From the NCBI RefSeq assembly GCF_001431725.1, contig NZ_CP013106.1:2852001-2916000 (forward strand): a stretch of DNA of 64,000 nt. The letters are read 5' to 3'. Positions 45,391-53,654 of this stretch are shown piece after piece (positions within the stretch are counted from its first letter, which is position 1; each line of letters opens with the position of its first letter). Origin of the DNA: Halomonas huangheensis. Its GTDB lineage: Bacteria; Pseudomonadota; Gammaproteobacteria; Pseudomonadales; Halomonadaceae. Below the pieces are notes generated by a model, which was not told the DNA's origin, did not search any database, and worked only from the letters and a program-made list of their open reading frames with translations. The position numbers were made by a program, and so were the translations under genes.

Positions 45391-45768
45391 ATGGGGGATC
45401 GAGATTGGCGCTGCGAAGATCCCAATCAGCAGCTCATCTGGGCGACCGCAACAAGCGAGACCTTGAGAGTGCTTGAAGGGAAATGGAAGATCGTCATTAT
45501 CTGTCAGCTGTTTGCGGCAAAAGCGCCGTTGCGGTTCTCAGAGCTGGAGCGACGTGTCGAAGGGGTAAACCAGAAGATGCTGATTCAACAGCTCAGACAG
45601 TTGGAGAAGGATGGCATTGTTACGCGGAGGGTCTACCCACAAGTGCCTCCCAAGGTGGAGTACACGTTGACCGAGATGGGAGTCGCACTCGGCCCTTCGA
45701 TAGAAGCGCTTATTGATTGGGCCTTTATGCGCCGCGCAGCACTTGACCACCAAACCGAAAATACATGA
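45391..45768 (+). CDS. HxlR-family transcriptional regulator
   Basis: The 125-residue protein has the HxlR winged helix: LEGKWKIVIICQLFAAKAPL near residue 28 and RFSELERRVEGVNQKML. Regulators of this family often sense electrophiles or quinones via Cys; here Cys8 and Cys38 are available. Divergent placement from the F420-reductase-like gene suggests control of that gene and the alcohol-dehydrogenase-like gene. Confidence 0.9.
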   Translation: MGDRDWRCEDPNQQLIWATATSETLRVLEGKWKIVIICQLFAAKAPLRFSELERRVEGVNQKMLIQQLRQLEKDGIVTRRVYPQVPPKVEYTLTEMGVALGPSIEALIDWAFMRRAALDHQTENT

Positions 45769-45846
45769 TGAGAGGCAGCCATGGTGTCACCATAAAAGGT
45801 GGTGTCATGGAACGACTAGCCATTGGTGCCACGGGCAACCTATTTT

Positions 45847-46401
45847 CTACGATCCTTGGTCGAAGATGAGGCACGTTGTGCTTGCATGAGCGTATAGCTT
45901 GCCATCGGGTCCAAGGATCCGACCTTCTGCCGTCGCCACCTGGCGTCCACCGTGAACCAACCAACCTTCCGCGCGTACCAGAGGTATCGCCTCGGTGAGA
46001 GCTCGGACAAGATTGAGCTTCAGCTCCAGGGTCGTGTAACCCTTGCCTGCATCCAGAGTCGAATGCACTGCACATCCCATCACTGTGTCGAGCATCGCCG
46101 CATACCAGCCGCCGTGCACCGTGCCCATCGGATTGTAGTATTTCGAGCCCGGCCGTCCGAGGAATACCGCATGTCCAGGCTCGATACTGACGGGAGTGAA
46201 GTCAAGCGTGGCTGCCATCGGAGGGGGCGGCAGCTCGCCGGAGAGGAGCGCTTCGAGTATTTGCAAGCCGCTACGTCCGACAACCTGAGCAGGAGACGCC
46301 ACGCCAGGAACAGTCTGCAGGCGAGCACGCACAGCCACTTCCTCATTTTGCCAGAGAGCAAGCGTTTCTTCAGGGTTCATCGCGTCGATTGGTGCAGTCA
46401 T
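45847..46401 (-). CDS. PaaI-family hotdog thioesterase
   Basis: The 184-residue protein has the hotdog core of PaaI-type acyl-CoA thioesterases: the active-site motif PMGTVHGGWYAAMLDTVMGC and the strand TTLELKLNLVRALTE, which packs on the acyl site. These enzymes release free acids from aryl- or acyl-CoA in the cytosol. ATG 46401 is used; the frame extends to 46455 without support. It is solitary and flanked by an outer-membrane-factor remnant. Confidence 0.87.
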   Translation of the reverse strand: MTAPIDAMNPEETLALWQNEEVAVRARLQTVPGVASPAQVVGRSGLQILEALLSGELPPPPMAATLDFTPVSIEPGHAVFLGRPGSKYYNPMGTVHGGWYAAMLDTVMGCAVHSTLDAGKGYTTLELKLNLVRALTEAIPLVRAEGWLVHGGRQVATAEGRILGPDGKLYAHASTTCLIFDQGS

Positions 46402-46627
46402 GGTATCAACCTCTTGAATTATGTGTGCTCCGGCGAGTGATGACTGTTGCGACATACACGAATATCGAAGGTGTTAGCCTTGTCGCTTGTCACATCGTTT
46501 GATCAAACGCTGGGGCATCCATGCAGGACGCGAGAAAAGAGAAGCCTGATGCGGTCAGCGTGGCGTCGCCCATATGAAGATCCTGGAAGTCTAATTGGTC
46601 CAATCCCGCACGATGCTGATTCGCCTG
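46402..46627. other. Non-coding gap beside a pseudogene
   Basis: No gene recognised between the thioesterase gene and the outer-membrane-factor remnant. It may hold decayed further parts of that remnant, but I could not align any. Confidence 0.4.
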
Positions 46628-46901
46628 TCATGTGGCACGTGCCTGGGCGACGCGTCCTTCCGCCTGCGCGATGTCCAGGTCCTGTTCGAAAGCCCGGGAA
46701 ACGAAGCGCGCTAGTAGGGGATCATTGGAATCGCCCCACCATGCCTGTAGAGCTCATGTCTCCCCTTCGCTCGACATCCCTCTGGCCGAAGAAATGCGCC
46801 AGCAAGGTGGTTTCGGTTGGCCTGTAGCTCGGTCCAACTACGAAGTCCATCAAGACCCTGACACCCAGCAGAAAGGCGAGAGAGCGGGAGCACACAGACA
46901 T
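46628..46901 (-). pseudogene. Decayed outer membrane factor (NodT/OprM-type) gene
   Basis: Minus-strand ATG 46901 has CGGAG at good spacing and begins a lipoprotein-like leader (SLAFLLGVRVLMDF). It continues FVVGPSYRPTETTL, the hallmark start of mature NodT/OprM channels (VGPxYRPPE). A frameshift near 46735 is needed to continue into AWWGDSNDPLLARFVSRAFE and QDLDIAQAEGRVAQARA, the classic WW-DP-LDIAQA region, before a TGA at 46628-46630. The remaining ~350 codons are missing. It is divergent from the tetR-RND operon across the 46931 operator and was probably its outer membrane channel. Confidence 0.78.
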
Positions 46902-46930
46902 GAGTATCTCCGGAGAGCAGAATTGTTCAC

Positions 46931-46954
46931 GTGACTATAATCCAATATAGTCAC
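46931..46954. promoter_or_regulatory. TetR operator 1 (before tetR, between tetR and the OMF remnant)
   Basis: A perfect 9-bp inverted repeat, GTGACTATA and TATAGTCAC, flanks six bases. The same 24-bp layout recurs at 47621. Confidence 0.85.
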
Positions 46955-46990
46955 TGGTTGTCAAACAACGTATCAAGGTATGGTTTTCTC

Positions 46991-47608
46991 ATGAGTGAAA
47001 TCTCGTCTACCACCCCGCAGTCACGTGGCCCCGCCGACCACAGCGTTCGAGAACAGATCGTGGAGGCTGCCGAAGAGCACTTTCGTCACTATGGTTATGG
47101 CAAGACCACGGTCTCCGACCTGGCCAGGGCGATTGGTTTTTCCAAGGCTTACATCTACAAGTTCTTCGATTCCAAGCAGGCCATTGGTGAGGCCATCTGC
47201 TCCAGGACCTTGAATACGATCATCGTGTTGGTCGAGGAGGCTGTGGCTGACGCGCCCACGCCGACGAAGAAAATCCGTAGCATGTTCAATTCCCAAGTGG
47301 CTACTGCCACGAGCTTGTTCTTCAATGATCGTAAGTTGTACGACATCGCGGCGCACTCTGCCGGTGAAGGATGGCCATCAGCCCGGGCCTATGCGCATCG
47401 CATCGAGCAGATCCTGATGGAAATCGTCCGTGAGGGGCGCGAGAGTGGCGAGTTCGAACGCAAGACGCCATTGGACGAGACGGTGCATTCGATCTTTCTG
47501 GTCATGCTGCCTTATGTGAATCCTCTTCTGCTCCAGCATAATCTCGACCTCATTGAGGAAGCGCCGGTGCAGCTTTCGAACCTGGTACTACGCAGTCTGG
47601 CTCCTTAG
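46991..47608 (+). CDS. TetR/AcrR-family repressor of the RND efflux operon
   Basis: The 205-residue protein has an N-terminal TetR helix-turn-helix (GYGKTTVSDLARAIGFSKAY then IYKFFDSKQAIGEAIC) and a variable helical ligand domain. Near-identical 24-bp inverted repeats flank the gene at 46931 and 47621. This indicates autorepression and control of the adaptor-pump genes that start 76 bases downstream, with drug or metabolite binding releasing it. ATG 46991 is used; the longer frame to 46931 would include the operator. Confidence 0.93.
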   Translation: MSEISSTTPQSRGPADHSVREQIVEAAEEHFRHYGYGKTTVSDLARAIGFSKAYIYKFFDSKQAIGEAICSRTLNTIIVLVEEAVADAPTPTKKIRSMFNSQVATATSLFFNDRKLYDIAAHSAGEGWPSARAYAHRIEQILMEIVREGRESGEFERKTPLDETVHSIFLVMLPYVNPLLLQHNLDLIEEAPVQLSNLVLRSLAP

Positions 47609-47615
47609 TGAACCC

Positions 47616-47649
47616 GACTAGTGACTATTTACAAATATAGTCACTAGTC
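47616..47649. promoter_or_regulatory. TetR operator 2 (before the RND operon)
   Basis: The core at 47621-47644 shares GTGACTAT and TATAGTCAC at the same spacing as operator 1. The symmetry extends outward to 13-bp arms (GACTAGTGACTAT with ATAGTCACTAGTC). It lies 36 bases before the adaptor gene. Confidence 0.88.
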
Positions 47650-47684
47650 ATAAACTGGAGATATTCGCTTTTCCGGAGATCTCC

Positions 47685-48806
47685 ATGTTCAAGCGTCGCG
47701 ATATTTCATTCCTCGCAGCCGTCGGCCTGCTGCCGATTGCCTTGGTAGCGTGCAGCGATGCCACGTCTTCAATCGATCCGCGAACGCAGGATCCTCTCGT
47801 GCGAGTGACGACGGTGACGGCCCAGAGCCACGCGGAGCGCTCATTCACAGGGGTTGTTGCGGCGCGGGTGCAAAGCGACTTGGGCTTCCGGGTTCCCGGC
47901 AAGGTCACGGAACGGCTGGTCGATATCGGGCAGACCGTCGAACGTGGCCAGCCGCTCATGCGGATCGATGATACGGACCTGAAACTCGCCACGCGTGCCC
48001 AGGAGCAGGCCGTTGCTGCAGCGGCGGCGCGGGCGCACCAGACCGCGCAAGATGAAGCACGCTATCGAACACTCGTTTCCAGGGGCTCCGTTTCTGCATC
48101 AGCCTACGACTCCGCCAAGGCAGCTGCTGATTCGGCGCGGGCGGAGCTCAACGCGGCCGAGGCTCAAGCCGATGTAGCCCGTAACGAAGAAGACTATGCA
48201 GTCTTGCTAGCCGATGCAGATGGTGTCGTGGTGGAAACCCTGGCTGAGCCGGGGCAAGTCGTCGGTGCTGGACAGGCTGTCGTGCGTGTGGCGCACGCCG
48301 GACAACGAGAGGCGGTCATCGAGCTCCCCGAGACCCTGCGCCCCATTCTCGGTTCCCTGGGTCAGGCAACCTTGTACGGCAGCGGGCTGACCGGCCCCTC
48401 GAGTCTTCGCCAGCTGTCGGACTCTGCGGACCCTTTGACTCGAACTTTCGAGGCTCGGTACGTGCTGGAGGGGCCTCTAGCAGATGCACCACTAGGCTCG
48501 ACTGTCACCATCCAGATTCCCGACAGCCGCTCTACATCAGCACTGCAGATACCGATGGGCGCGATTCTTGACCGAGGAAAGGGGCCTGGCGTATGGCTGA
48601 TCGAGGGATCCTCTCCTCAGGTTACCTGGCATGCGGTGCAGATTGCCGCACTGGGTGAGGAATCAGCATCGGTCGTTGGCGGTCTCAAGGCCGGAGACCG
48701 TGTCGTGGCACTCGGTGCGCATCTACTGCACGAAGGTGAACAGGTACGACTTCCCGAGGATGCAGCAGAGTCCGATGTGGCAGCCAATGGTGGGGTGCGG
48801 CCATGA
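47685..48806 (+). CDS. RND efflux periplasmic adaptor lipoprotein
   Basis: The 373-residue membrane fusion protein has a lipoprotein signal with Cys near residue 23 (LVAC). It has the biotinyl-lipoyl-like halves FRVPGKVTERLVDIGQTVER and LLADADGVVVETLAEPGQVV around a short alpha-hairpin, and a beta-barrel C-terminus. Adaptors connect the inner-membrane pump to an outer membrane channel. Its stop overlaps the pump ATG as ATGA. It is controlled by the TetR sites upstream. Confidence 0.93.
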   Translation: MFKRRDISFLAAVGLLPIALVACSDATSSIDPRTQDPLVRVTTVTAQSHAERSFTGVVAARVQSDLGFRVPGKVTERLVDIGQTVERGQPLMRIDDTDLKLATRAQEQAVAAAAARAHQTAQDEARYRTLVSRGSVSASAYDSAKAAADSARAELNAAEAQADVARNEEDYAVLLADADGVVVETLAEPGQVVGAGQAVVRVAHAGQREAVIELPETLRPILGSLGQATLYGSGLTGPSSLRQLSDSADPLTRTFEARYVLEGPLADAPLGSTVTIQIPDSRSTSALQIPMGAILDRGKGPGVWLIEGSSPQVTWHAVQIAALGEESASVVGGLKAGDRVVALGAHLLHEGEQVRLPEDAAESDVAANGGVRP

Positions 48807-51800
48807 GCGGCTTCAATCTCTCGGCCATCGCTGTACGCGAGCGCGCTGTCACCTTGTTCCTGTTGCTGGTGATCTCGGTTGCCGGTGTGATGGCATTCCT
48901 TGAACTGGGCCGAGCGGAGGACCCGGCCTTCACGGTCAAGCAGATGACCGTTGTCACAGCCTGGCCGGGAGCAACCGCTCATGAGATGGAGGACCTCGTC
49001 GCCGAAAGATTGGAAAAGCGGATGCAGGAACTCCGCTGGTATGACCGGACAGAGACCTTCACACGACCGGGACTTGCCATCACGACGGTCTTCCTGCTCG
49101 ACAGCACCCCTCCCGCTGATGTTCCCGAGCAGTTCTATCAAGCCCGTAAGAAACTCGGTGACGAAGCTCCAGATCTACCGCGTGGTGTCATTGGTCCGAT
49201 GGTGAACGATGAGTACGCCGACGTGACCTTTGCTCTCTATGCTCTGAAGGCCAAGGGTGAACCTCTCCGCATGCTTGTCCGCGATGCGGAAGCTCTGCGC
49301 CAGCAACTACTTCATGTGCCAGGCGTAAAGAAGGTAAACATCATCGGCGAGCAGGCGGAACGCATCTTTGTCGAATTCTCTTCAGACCGACTCGCAACCC
49401 TTGGAGTGTCTCCGGAGGATATCTTCACCGCACTCAATAGCCGAAACGTCATGACCCCCGCAGGCTCGGTTGAAGCTGAGGGGCCGCAGGTCTTCATCCG
49501 GCTGGATGGTGCCATCGACGACCTGGAAGATATCCGCAACACCCCCATCACGGCACAGGGCCGCACACTGAAACTGTCTGATATCGCGGAGGTGAAACGC
49601 GGCTATGAAGACCCGGCCACCTTCCAGGTTCGCAATAACGGTGAGCCAGCGCTACTGCTTGGTGTCGTCATGCGTGAGGGATGGAATGGCCTCGAACTCG
49701 GCAAGGCTCTGGAAGCAGAAACGGCCGCAATCAACGACGAGATGCCGCTGGGTATGAGCCTGACCAAGGTCACGGACCAGTCTGTCAATATTCGTGCGGC
49801 AGTCAATGAGTTCATGGTCAAGTTCTTCGTCGCCCTCGGTGTGGTCATGCTGGTGAGTTTCCTGAGCATGGGATGGCGTGTCGGTATCGTCGTCGCAGCA
49901 GCGGTTCCCTTGACTCTGGCAGTGGTGTTCATCGTCATGGCGGCCACCGGCAAGGACTTCGATCGCATTACGCTCGGTTCCTTGATACTGGCGTTGGGGC
50001 TACTGGTCGACGATGCGATCATTGCCATCGAGATGATGGTTGTGAAGATGGAGGAAGGTTATGACCGCCTTCGCGCAGCGGCCTACGCATGGAGCCATAC
50101 CGCCGCGCCCATGCTCGCCGGAACATTGGTGACAGCAATTGGTTTCATGCCCAATGGTTTTGCCAAATCGACCGCCGGTGAATACACCAGCAATATGTTC
50201 TGGATTGTGGGTATTGCGCTGATTGCGTCCTGGGTGGTGGCTGTTGTGTTCACGCCGTATCTGGGAGTGAAACTGCTGCCGCAGATCAAGGCGCTTGAGG
50301 GTGGACATGCAGCGATCTACGACACACCGCGCTATAACCGCTTTCGTCGATTTCTGACGCAGGTGATTCGTCGCAAGTGGTGGATGGCAGGCGGTGTGGT
50401 GGCTGCATTCGTGGTGGCGGTGCTGGGCATGAGCGTGGTGAAGAAGCAGTTCTTTCCGACGTCCGATCGCCCGGAGGTGCTGGTCGAGGTTCAGATGCCG
50501 TATGGCACCGCCATTGAACAGACCAGTGCGGCAACCGAAAAAGTCGAGAAATGGTTGGCCAACCAGCCGGAAGCCGAGGTCGTCACCGCCTACATCGGAC
50601 AGGGAGCACCGCGTTTCTACCTTGCCATGTCGCCAGAGCTACCCGATCCATCCTTTGCCAAGATCGTTGTATTGACGGACAACTCAGAGGCTCGTGAGGT
50701 GCTCAAGACCAGATTGCGACAGGCAGTAGCCGATGGGTTGGCTCCTGAAGCTCGTGTGCGCGTTACCCAATTGGTGTTTGGCCCTTACTCGCCATTCCCG
50801 GTGGCCTTCCGTGTGATGGGGCCGGAGCCTGACAAGCTGCGTGACATTGCCGCGCAAGTGCGTGGGGTGATGCAAGCAAGCCCACTGATGAGGACAGTCA
50901 ACACTGACTGGGGAGAACGAATCCCCACGCTTCACTTCACGCTGGATCAGGACCGGCTCCAGAGTATCGGTTTGACGTCCAGCGATGTGGCGCAACAACT
51001 ACAGTTCCTGCTGAGTGGTGTCCCGATCACCGATGTACGCGAAGACATCCGTTCGGTGCAAGTCATGGCCCGTTCCGGAGACCGGCGTCTCGACCCGGGA
51101 AGAATTGATGATTTCACTCTGGTAGGCACGGCGGGCCAGCGGATACCACTATCCCAGATCGGCTCCGTGGAAGTGCGTATGGAGGACCCGATCCTGCGTC
51201 GCCGTGATCGAACACCGACGATCACCGTGCGAGGGGATATTGCCGACGGCCTGCAGCCCCCGGACGTGTCCACTGTTGTGTGGAAGGAGTTGCAGCCGAT
51301 CGTTGCTGAACTGCCCGAAGGTTATCGAATCGAGATGGGAGGTTCCATTGAGGAATCCGGGAAGGCCAATCGTGCCCTGCTTCCGCTGTTCCCGATCATG
51401 ATCGCGCTCACGTTGATTACCATCATCTTCCAGGTCCGTTCGATCTCGGCAATGGTGATGGTGTTCGCTACGGCACCCTTGGGCCTTATTGGTGTCATTC
51501 CAACCCTACTGTTGTTTCAGCAGCCATTCGGTATCAATGCGCTGGTCGGGCTGATCGCTCTTTCCGGCATCCTGATGCGTAACACCCTGATCCTTATTGG
51601 CCAGATCCGCAGCAACGAAAAGGAAGGACTGGCGCCATTCGATGCCGTGGTCGAGGCCACCGTACAGCGTGCACGCCCCGTTATCCTGACGGCACTCGCT
51701 GCCATGCTGGCCTTCATTCCACTAACTCATTCGGTCTTCTGGGGCACTCTGGCGTACACCCTGATCGGTGGAACCTTTGGCGGAACGGTCATGACGCTGG

Positions 51801-51859
51801 TGTTTCTTCCAGCGCTGTACGCCATCTGGTTCAAGATCAGGCCGATGTCAGTGCCGTAA
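48803..51859 (+). CDS. RND-family multidrug efflux permease
   Basis: The 1018-residue trimeric proton/drug antiporter has twelve membrane helices and two large periplasmic loops. The proton-relay Asp pair sits in LGLLVDDAIIAIEMM (about residues 403-404), and KQMTVVTAWPGATAHEMEDL begins the porter domain. The sequence style is closer to TriC/MexK-like pumps than to AcrB. No outer membrane factor gene follows, and the divergent one (46628-46901) is broken. The pump must therefore share a TolC-type channel encoded elsewhere or be impaired. Confidence 0.93.
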   Translation: MSGFNLSAIAVRERAVTLFLLLVISVAGVMAFLELGRAEDPAFTVKQMTVVTAWPGATAHEMEDLVAERLEKRMQELRWYDRTETFTRPGLAITTVFLLDSTPPADVPEQFYQARKKLGDEAPDLPRGVIGPMVNDEYADVTFALYALKAKGEPLRMLVRDAEALRQQLLHVPGVKKVNIIGEQAERIFVEFSSDRLATLGVSPEDIFTALNSRNVMTPAGSVEAEGPQVFIRLDGAIDDLEDIRNTPITAQGRTLKLSDIAEVKRGYEDPATFQVRNNGEPALLLGVVMREGWNGLELGKALEAETAAINDEMPLGMSLTKVTDQSVNIRAAVNEFMVKFFVALGVVMLVSFLSMGWRVGIVVAAAVPLTLAVVFIVMAATGKDFDRITLGSLILALGLLVDDAIIAIEMMVVKMEEGYDRLRAAAYAWSHTAAPMLAGTLVTAIGFMPNGFAKSTAGEYTSNMFWIVGIALIASWVVAVVFTPYLGVKLLPQIKALEGGHAAIYDTPRYNRFRRFLTQVIRRKWWMAGGVVAAFVVAVLGMSVVKKQFFPTSDRPEVLVEVQMPYGTAIEQTSAATEKVEKWLANQPEAEVVTAYIGQGAPRFYLAMSPELPDPSFAKIVVLTDNSEAREVLKTRLRQAVADGLAPEARVRVTQLVFGPYSPFPVAFRVMGPEPDKLRDIAAQVRGVMQASPLMRTVNTDWGERIPTLHFTLDQDRLQSIGLTSSDVAQQLQFLLSGVPITDVREDIRSVQVMARSGDRRLDPGRIDDFTLVGTAGQRIPLSQIGSVEVRMEDPILRRRDRTPTITVRGDIADGLQPPDVSTVVWKELQPIVAELPEGYRIEMGGSIEESGKANRALLPLFPIMIALTLITIIFQVRSISAMVMVFATAPLGLIGVIPTLLLFQQPFGINALVGLIALSGILMRNTLILIGQIRSNEKEGLAPFDAVVEATVQRARPVILTALAAMLAFIPLTHSVFWGTLAYTLIGGTFGGTVMTLVFLPALYAIWFKIRPMSVP

Positions 51860-51937
51860 CGCGCTTTCTCGCACATCTGAGCAAGTTTCGGTCCGACTTA
51901 CACCGCACCACCTTGTACCTGCAAAGGGAGCGAAACC

Positions 51938-53437
51938 ATGAGTCACCGGGTTGAAGTGCAAGTCCCAAACATCGCCAAATACAACGGCAGTGTCGATATT
52001 GAATGCGAGATGCTGGTCCTTGGTGCTGGCCCTGGCGGCTACTCTGCCGCCTTCCGCTCAGCTGACCTGGGCATGAAGACGGTCATCGTTGAGCGTTACG
52101 CCACGCTTGGCGGCGTCTGCCTGAACGTTGGCTGTATCCCATCGAAGGCGCTGTTGCACGTCGCTGAGATGATTGAGAAAACGCAGTCCTCCAACGACCT
52201 GGGAATAACCTTCTCGGAGCCTCAGATCAATATCGACAAGCTGCAAGCGCACACAGAGAAGGTCGTCAGCACGCTAGCCAATGGTCTCGCCAGTATGGCC
52301 AAGGGGCGCAAGATCAAGGTGGTCCGCGGCTACGGTAACTTTCTCGACCCACACCACCTTGAGGTCGAAGTCACCGACGGAAAAGGCCAGAACAGGACCG
52401 GGGCCAGGAAAGTCATCAAGTTTCAGAAGTGCATCATCGCCGCTGGCTCGGCAGCTGTGCATTTGCCCTTCATCCCTCACGACTCACGCATCGTCGACTC
52501 AACCGGCGCACTCGAACTGAACTTTGTTCCCCAGAAGATGCTGGTCATTGGAGGCGGCATCATCGGTCTGGAAATGGCCACCGTCTATTCATCGCTGGGT
52601 GCCAGGGTGGATATCGTTGAAATGGCAGATGTATTGATGCCGGGCCCCGACCGAGATGCCGTCAGAATCTGGGAAAGGCAGAACCTACACCGCTTCGGCA
52701 AGATCATGCTGAAAACGAAGGCGGCCGAAATCGAAGCAAAAGACGACGGTCTTTACGTAAAGTTTGAAGGTGGGAACGCCACCGCTGAAACCATGAAGTA
52801 CGACATGATCCTCCAAGCCGCAGGCCGCATCCCGAACGGTAACAAGATAGCCGCCGATAAAGCGGGCGTCATTGTCGATGAGCGCGGCTTCATCCCGGTT
52901 GATTCCCAGATGTGCACCAACATGCCACACATCTTTGCAGTTGGTGACATCGTCGGCCAGCCAATGCTGGCCCACAAAGCCATGCATGAGGCACACACTG
53001 CCGCCGAGGTTGCTGCCGGTACCAGAGCCTTCTTCGATGCACTGGTTACCCCTGTCGTTTCCTACACCCACCCGGAAGTGGCGTGGGTTGGCTACACCGA
53101 AGCGCAGGCGAAGAAAGAAGGGCGCAACGTCGACGTTGCCAGGTTCCCATGGGCCGCCTCTGGTCGTGCAATTGCCAACGGCGCCGATTATGGCTTCACC
53201 AAACTGATATTCGATATAAAGACGCGTCGGGTAGTCGGTGGCACCATCGTCGGTCCATCGGCAGGTGACATGATCGGAGAGGTCTGCCTCGCCATCGAGA
53301 TGGGCTGCGACGTTGTCGATATCGCCAGGACCATCCACCCACATCCGACGCTAGGTGAAACGATTGGTCTGTCCGCAGAAGTCGCGGATGGTTCTTGCAC
53401 TGACATCCCTCCACAACGCAAGAAACCAACGCACTAG
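51938..53437 (+). CDS. lpdA: Dihydrolipoamide dehydrogenase (E3)
   Basis: This FAD-dependent disulfide oxidoreductase of 499 residues reoxidises dihydrolipoyl groups. It has an FAD loop (LVLGAGPGGYSAAF), the redox-active disulfide GGVCLNVGCIPSK (Cys61 and Cys66), an NAD loop (IGGGIIGLEMATVYSSLGA), and the C-terminal His-Glu pair in HPHPTLGETIG. No E1 or E2 genes are adjacent. The first ~13 residues (RVEVQVPNIAKY) look like the start of a lipoyl domain, joined directly to an IECEMLVLGAG-type linker. Many E3 proteins have a full lipoyl domain there, so this may be an internally deleted form. GGGAG precedes ATG 51938. Confidence 0.92.
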   Translation: MSHRVEVQVPNIAKYNGSVDIECEMLVLGAGPGGYSAAFRSADLGMKTVIVERYATLGGVCLNVGCIPSKALLHVAEMIEKTQSSNDLGITFSEPQINIDKLQAHTEKVVSTLANGLASMAKGRKIKVVRGYGNFLDPHHLEVEVTDGKGQNRTGARKVIKFQKCIIAAGSAAVHLPFIPHDSRIVDSTGALELNFVPQKMLVIGGGIIGLEMATVYSSLGARVDIVEMADVLMPGPDRDAVRIWERQNLHRFGKIMLKTKAAEIEAKDDGLYVKFEGGNATAETMKYDMILQAAGRIPNGNKIAADKAGVIVDERGFIPVDSQMCTNMPHIFAVGDIVGQPMLAHKAMHEAHTAAEVAAGTRAFFDALVTPVVSYTHPEVAWVGYTEAQAKKEGRNVDVARFPWAASGRAIANGADYGFTKLIFDIKTRRVVGGTIVGPSAGDMIGEVCLAIEMGCDVVDIARTIHPHPTLGETIGLSAEVADGSCTDIPPQRKKPTH

Positions 53438-53654
53438 AGATGGTTGTTCATTGCGTGGAAAACCGAGCGCAATGAGCAGCAAGGCCTGCCTGACCCACGC
53501 CTTTACCAACAGGGCCTGGCGGCCACAGAGATTCATTCAGCATCACTACTGAAGATCACCGTGTGAGGCGATATTGCACAAAGTCGGCTCTGGCATGCAC
53601 CTCGCCAGGACACGAACGCTTCAGGTATCACGAATAGCACACGAGGAATCCAGT

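Noticed and set aside
46456..46627. Continuation of the outer membrane factor gene
   Set aside because: None of the three minus-strand frames after the TGA at 46628 gives recognisable channel sequence, so I did not extend the pseudogene.
46632..46934. A 100-residue plus-strand frame before tetR
   Set aside because: It is antisense to the outer membrane factor remnant and resembles no protein.
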